Position numbers and translations under genes: made by a program
From: Nitratireductor aquibiodomus NL21 = JCM 21793
Lineage (GTDB): Bacteria; Pseudomonadota; Alphaproteobacteria; Rhizobiales; Rhizobiaceae
DNA: 47,811 nucleotides
Assembly (NCBI RefSeq): GCF_000615975.1
Contig: NZ_BAMP01000025.1
Location: 1 to 47,811 of the forward strand
Reading direction: 5' to 3'
Shown: piece after piece, positions 44,890-47,811 of the stretch
Numbering within the stretch: position 1 is the first letter of the stretch
Layout of the letters: each line of letters opens with the position of its first letter
Notes under the pieces: model-generated
The model's input: only the letters and a program-made list of their open reading frames with translations
Told to the model about the DNA's origin: nothing
Databases searched by the model: none

Positions 44890-46386
44890 ATGATGGCAGA
44901 GGCGGCAGTCCGCAAACTTGAAACGGCGGAAACCCAGCTTTATCGGGAAGCACCAAACAATATCGAAGCAGAGCAGGCGCTGCTCGGCGCCATTCTGGTG
45001 AACAACGACGCGCTTTACCGCGTGTCCGATTTCCTGAAGCCAGTTCATTTTTACGAGCCCCTGCACCGCAAGATTTTTGAAGTTGCGGGCGAGCTCATCC
45101 GCATGGGCAAAACAGCCAACCCCGTCACGATCAAGACGTTTCTGCCCGCCGAAGAAAAGGTCGGCGAACTGACTGTTGCGCAATATCTGGCGCGCCTTGC
45201 GGCTGAAGCGGTCACCATCATCAATGCCGCCGACTATGGCCGTGCGATCTACGATCTTGCTATCCGCCGCGCACTGATCACGGTCGGCGAGGACATGGTC
45301 AACATCGCCTATGACGCGCCAGTGGACATGGCCCCGAACAAGCAGATCGAGGACGCGGAGCGGCGTCTTTTCGAACTGGCGGAAACCGGGCGCTATGATG
45401 GCGGGTTCGAGAGTTTTGGCGATGCCACCAAGATTGCCGTCGACATGGCGAATGCCGCCTTCATGCGCGACGGGCATCTCTCGGGAATTTCCACGGGCCT
45501 GCGCGACCTCGATGGGCGCATGGGCGGGCTCCAGTCCTCCGACCTGATCATCCTTGCCGGCCGCCCGGCCATGGGCAAGACCTCGCTCGTTACCAACATC
45601 GCTTTCAACATTGCAGCCGCCTATGAGCCGGCACAGCAGGCAGACGGCTCCTTTGCGGCCGCGAATGGCGGAGTGGTCGGCTTCTTTTCGCTGGAAATGT
45701 CGTCGGAGCAGCTCGCCACCCGTATCATTTCCGAGCAGACCGAAATCCCTTCCTCCAAGATCCGCCGCGGTGAGATCACGGAAACCGATTTCGAAAAGCT
45801 GGTGGCCTGTGCGCAGACGATGCAGAAGATTCCGCTCTTCATCGACCAGACAGGCGGCATCTCTATCGCCCAGCTTGCCGCCCGTGCCCGCCGCCTGAAG
45901 CGCCAGCGCGGCCTCGATGTCATCATCATCGACTACGTACAGCTCATGCAGGGCTCGTCCGCCAAGTCTGCGCAGAACCGCGTGCAGGAGATCACCGAGA
46001 TCACCACCGGCCTCAAGGCGCTCGCCAAAGAACTTTCGGTGCCGATCATCGCACTGTCGCAGCTCTCGCGCCAGGTGGAGTCACGCGACGACAAGCGCCC
46101 GCAGCTTGCCGACCTGCGCGAATCGGGTTCCATCGAGCAGGACGCCGACGTTGTGCTTTTCGTCTATCGTGACGAGTACTATCTGAAGAACAAGGAGCCG
46201 AAACCCGGTACCGAGGAGTATCTTCAGTGGGAAGCCGAGATGAACGAAGTGCGCGGCAAGGCCGAAGTGATCATTGCCAAGCAGCGTCACGGCCCGACAG
46301 GCACCGTACAGCTTGCCTTCCAGGGCGAATTCACACGCTTCTCGGACCTTGCCGAAGAGGACCGTATGCCCGAGCGTTTCGAGTAA
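44890..46386 (+). CDS. dnaB: replicative DNA helicase
   Basis: DnaB is the hexameric helicase that unwinds DNA at the replication fork. The 498-residue protein has the N-terminal primase-interacting domain (PNNIEAEQALLGAIL), the Walker A motif GRPAMGKT (224-231), FFSLEMSSEQLATR, the Walker B IIIDYVQLM, and RESGSIEQDADVV with the arginine finger region. The ATG at 44890 is followed by a second at 44893. The order rplI - (cfa) - dnaB - alr - radA is the conserved alphaproteobacterial arrangement. The 229-bp spacer upstream has no obvious gene. Confidence 0.97.
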   Translation: MMAEAAVRKLETAETQLYREAPNNIEAEQALLGAILVNNDALYRVSDFLKPVHFYEPLHRKIFEVAGELIRMGKTANPVTIKTFLPAEEKVGELTVAQYLARLAAEAVTIINAADYGRAIYDLAIRRALITVGEDMVNIAYDAPVDMAPNKQIEDAERRLFELAETGRYDGGFESFGDATKIAVDMANAAFMRDGHLSGISTGLRDLDGRMGGLQSSDLIILAGRPAMGKTSLVTNIAFNIAAAYEPAQQADGSFAAANGGVVGFFSLEMSSEQLATRIISEQTEIPSSKIRRGEITETDFEKLVACAQTMQKIPLFIDQTGGISIAQLAARARRLKRQRGLDVIIIDYVQLMQGSSAKSAQNRVQEITEITTGLKALAKELSVPIIALSQLSRQVESRDDKRPQLADLRESGSIEQDADVVLFVYRDEYYLKNKEPKPGTEEYLQWEAEMNEVRGKAEVIIAKQRHGPTGTVQLAFQGEFTRFSDLAEEDRMPERFE

Positions 46387-46413
46387 CAGCACCTCTGCAC
46401 AGGGATTAGCGCC

Positions 46414-47589
46414 ATGACCCGTAACAACCCGCATTTGCGCGGCGCCGATCCCCGCGTGGCCGGGGGACGGCTGACGGTCGACCTCGACGCGGTGGCTGCC
46501 AATTACAGGTTCCTTGCCGAACAATCGACACCGGCCGAAGCCGCCGCCGTGGTGAAAGCCGACGCTTATGGGCTCGGCACCGGTCCGGTTGTCGAGGCGC
46601 TGGTTGCCGAAGGATGCCGCAAATTCTTCGTTGCCCTCCCCGAAGAGGGGCTTGCCGTTCGCAGGGCCGCTCCCGAAGCCGACATCTACGTCTTCAATGG
46701 TCTTTTCAGCTCTGAGGCGACCTCCTTCTACCGCGAAGGGCGCCTTCTGCCGGTTTTGAACTCGCAATCGGACCTCGCCATCTGGGAAGCCCATGGCTGG
46801 GACGACGAAGACACGCCACGCCCATGCGCGCTGCATCTCGAAACCGGCATGAACCGGCTCGGGCTCAGCCCCGAACGCGCCCGCATCCTGGCGCAGGAGA
46901 ACGCGCTGACCGGGGCTCTGTCGCCGAGGCTGATCCTCAGCCATCTGGCCTGCGCCGACACGCCCGAGCATCCGATGAACCGGCAACAACTCGAATCATT
47001 TCAGGAACTTTGCGAGCTTTTTCCAGATGCTGAATCAAGTCTGGCGAACTCCGCAGGCATCTTCCTGGGTGGCGAGTTCCTGTGCGATGTGACGCGCCCC
47101 GGCGTGGCGCTTTACGGTAGCAATCCCGTAAACGGCACCGATAACCCCATGCGCCCTGTGGCAAGCGTGCATTCGCGCATCGCGCAACTGCGCCATGTGC
47201 CGGCCGGCGGCACCGTCAGCTATGGGGCGACCCCGCTCGACCGGGACACACTCGTTGCCGTAACCGCCACGGGCTATGCAGACGGTTACCATCGCTCCGG
47301 CTCCGGTGCCGGCGTGCCGCTGCGCGCTGCCGTGCCTGAAGGCGCATTCGGTTTCATCGAGGGACAGCGCGTGCCCGTGCTCGGCCGCGTCACCATGGAC
47401 CTGACGCTTTTCGATGTGACCGACCTTGGACCAGACGCCCTGCAGGTGGGCGATTTCATCGAGCTCATGGGCCCCAACCTCCCGGTGGACGAGCTGGCTG
47501 CAGCCTGCGGCACGATCTCCTACGAGCTTCTGACCGCGCTGGGGCATCGTTTCGAGCGCCATTATGTGCGCGGCGGGGACCGCATCTGA
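46414..47589 (+). CDS. alr: alanine racemase
   Basis: Alr makes D-alanine for peptidoglycan with pyridoxal phosphate. The 391-residue protein has Lys48 in AVVKADAYGLG, which binds the cofactor, LETGMNRLGLS, and VTRPGVALYGSNP. The catalytic Tyr is in GYADGYHRS, and GRVTMDLTLFDVTD is the C-terminal motif. It follows dnaB by 27 bp, and its stop overlaps the radA start (TGATG). Confidence 0.97.
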   Translation: MTRNNPHLRGADPRVAGGRLTVDLDAVAANYRFLAEQSTPAEAAAVVKADAYGLGTGPVVEALVAEGCRKFFVALPEEGLAVRRAAPEADIYVFNGLFSSEATSFYREGRLLPVLNSQSDLAIWEAHGWDDEDTPRPCALHLETGMNRLGLSPERARILAQENALTGALSPRLILSHLACADTPEHPMNRQQLESFQELCELFPDAESSLANSAGIFLGGEFLCDVTRPGVALYGSNPVNGTDNPMRPVASVHSRIAQLRHVPAGGTVSYGATPLDRDTLVAVTATGYADGYHRSGSGAGVPLRAAVPEGAFGFIEGQRVPVLGRVTMDLTLFDVTDLGPDALQVGDFIELMGPNLPVDELAAACGTISYELLTALGHRFERHYVRGGDRI

Positions 47590-47811
47590 TGGCCCGCGCG
47601 CGCGTTCAGTTCATCTGTCAGAACTGCGGCACGGTGCACGCGCGCTGGGCCGGCAAGTGCGATGGCTGCGGCGCCTGGAACACGCTGGTGGAGGAAGGCA
47701 CCTCCAGCGGGATCGGTTCCGGGCCCCAGGCGGCCTCGCGCAAGGCCCGCAAGGGGCGTGCGGTGGCGCTGACCACGCTTTCGGGTGACATCGAGGACGC
47801 GCCGCGAATCA
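47589..47811 (+). CDS. radA: DNA repair protein RadA, 5' part
   Basis: RadA (Sms) is a RecA-like ATPase that promotes branch migration in recombination. Only the first 74 residues are in the window, which cuts the gene. They contain the N-terminal C4 zinc finger, Cys10-X2-Cys13 and Cys24-X2-Cys27 (FICQNCGTVHARWAGKCDGC), followed by GAWNTLVEE, diagnostic of the family. The RecA core and Lon-like domain lie beyond the end. The ATG overlaps the alr stop. Confidence 0.95.
   Translation, partial: MARARVQFICQNCGTVHARWAGKCDGCGAWNTLVEEGTSSGIGSGPQAASRKARKGRAVALTTLSGDIEDAPRI

Noticed and set aside
1..47811. CRISPR arrays, tRNA or rRNA genes, prophage, toxin-antitoxin or known defence systems
   Set aside because: None were seen: no regularly spaced repeats, no cloverleaf or CCA-ended genes, no integrase, transposase or phage structural genes.

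Overview
The window looks like a chromosomal stretch of a GC-rich alphaproteobacterium of the order Rhizobiales (Hyphomicrobiales), closest in style to the Phyllobacteriaceae (Mesorhizobium, Nitratireductor, Chelativorans). The evidence is the gene order (lptF-lptG-lptD-surA-pdxA-rsmA next to gmk-yicC-mltG-fabF-acpP-fabG-fabD; uvrC-pgsA-moaD-moaE; rpsF-rpsR-rplI; dnaB-alr-radA), an Omp25-type outer membrane protein, and a typical rhizobial nested-palindrome intergenic repeat. Genus cannot be fixed from the sequence alone. No tRNA, rRNA, CRISPR array, prophage or insertion sequence was recognised.

Layout. 0.1-5 kb: a frameshifted molybdopterin oxidoreductase, rlmJ (frameshifted), a small secreted protein, a secreted RNase T2 and an Omp25-like porin (frameshifted). 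5-11 kb: a Na+/Ca2+ antiporter, a pteridine-reductase-like SDR overlapping uvrC, then pgsA, moaD and moaE. 11-15 kb: a PAS-GGDEF-EAL protein, ndk, a glutathione S-transferase and a DinB-like protein. 15-17 kb: two tandem paralogues of an unrecognised secreted Gly/Val/Ser-rich protein in AT-rich surroundings, followed by an ABC-F ATPase and a HAD hydrolase. 19.8-21.8 kb: holC and pepA. 22-30 kb: lipopolysaccharide export and outer membrane biogenesis (lptF, lptG, lptD, surA), then pdxA and rsmA. 30-37 kb, mostly minus strand: gmk, yicC, mltG, fabF, acpP, a GNAT acetyltransferase, fabG and fabD. 37-41 kb: a YadGH-like ABC exporter, a WYL regulator divergent from an unknown gene, and a DUF2007-like small protein. 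41.5-47.8 kb: rpsF-rpsR-rplI, a cyclopropane fatty acid synthase, dnaB, alr and the start of radA.

The most unusual part is 14.95-17.2 kb. The two paralogous secreted proteins each carry the same 11-bp hairpin downstream. The spacer between them holds a decayed but colinear copy of about the first 160 bp of the ABC-F gene that follows the second paralogue. The region therefore arose by an old tandem duplication of roughly 1.2 kb that took the gene, its hairpin and the start of the next gene. The second copy also has a perfect 9-bp anti-Shine-Dalgarno inverted repeat that could control its translation; the first copy lacks it.

A second general point is sequence quality. Nine frame breaks occur in seven conserved genes, including fabF and rplI, which should be indispensable. 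Nearly all look like losses of one base in short runs. They are more likely errors in the sequence than real gene decay, and the affected genes are described as if intact.
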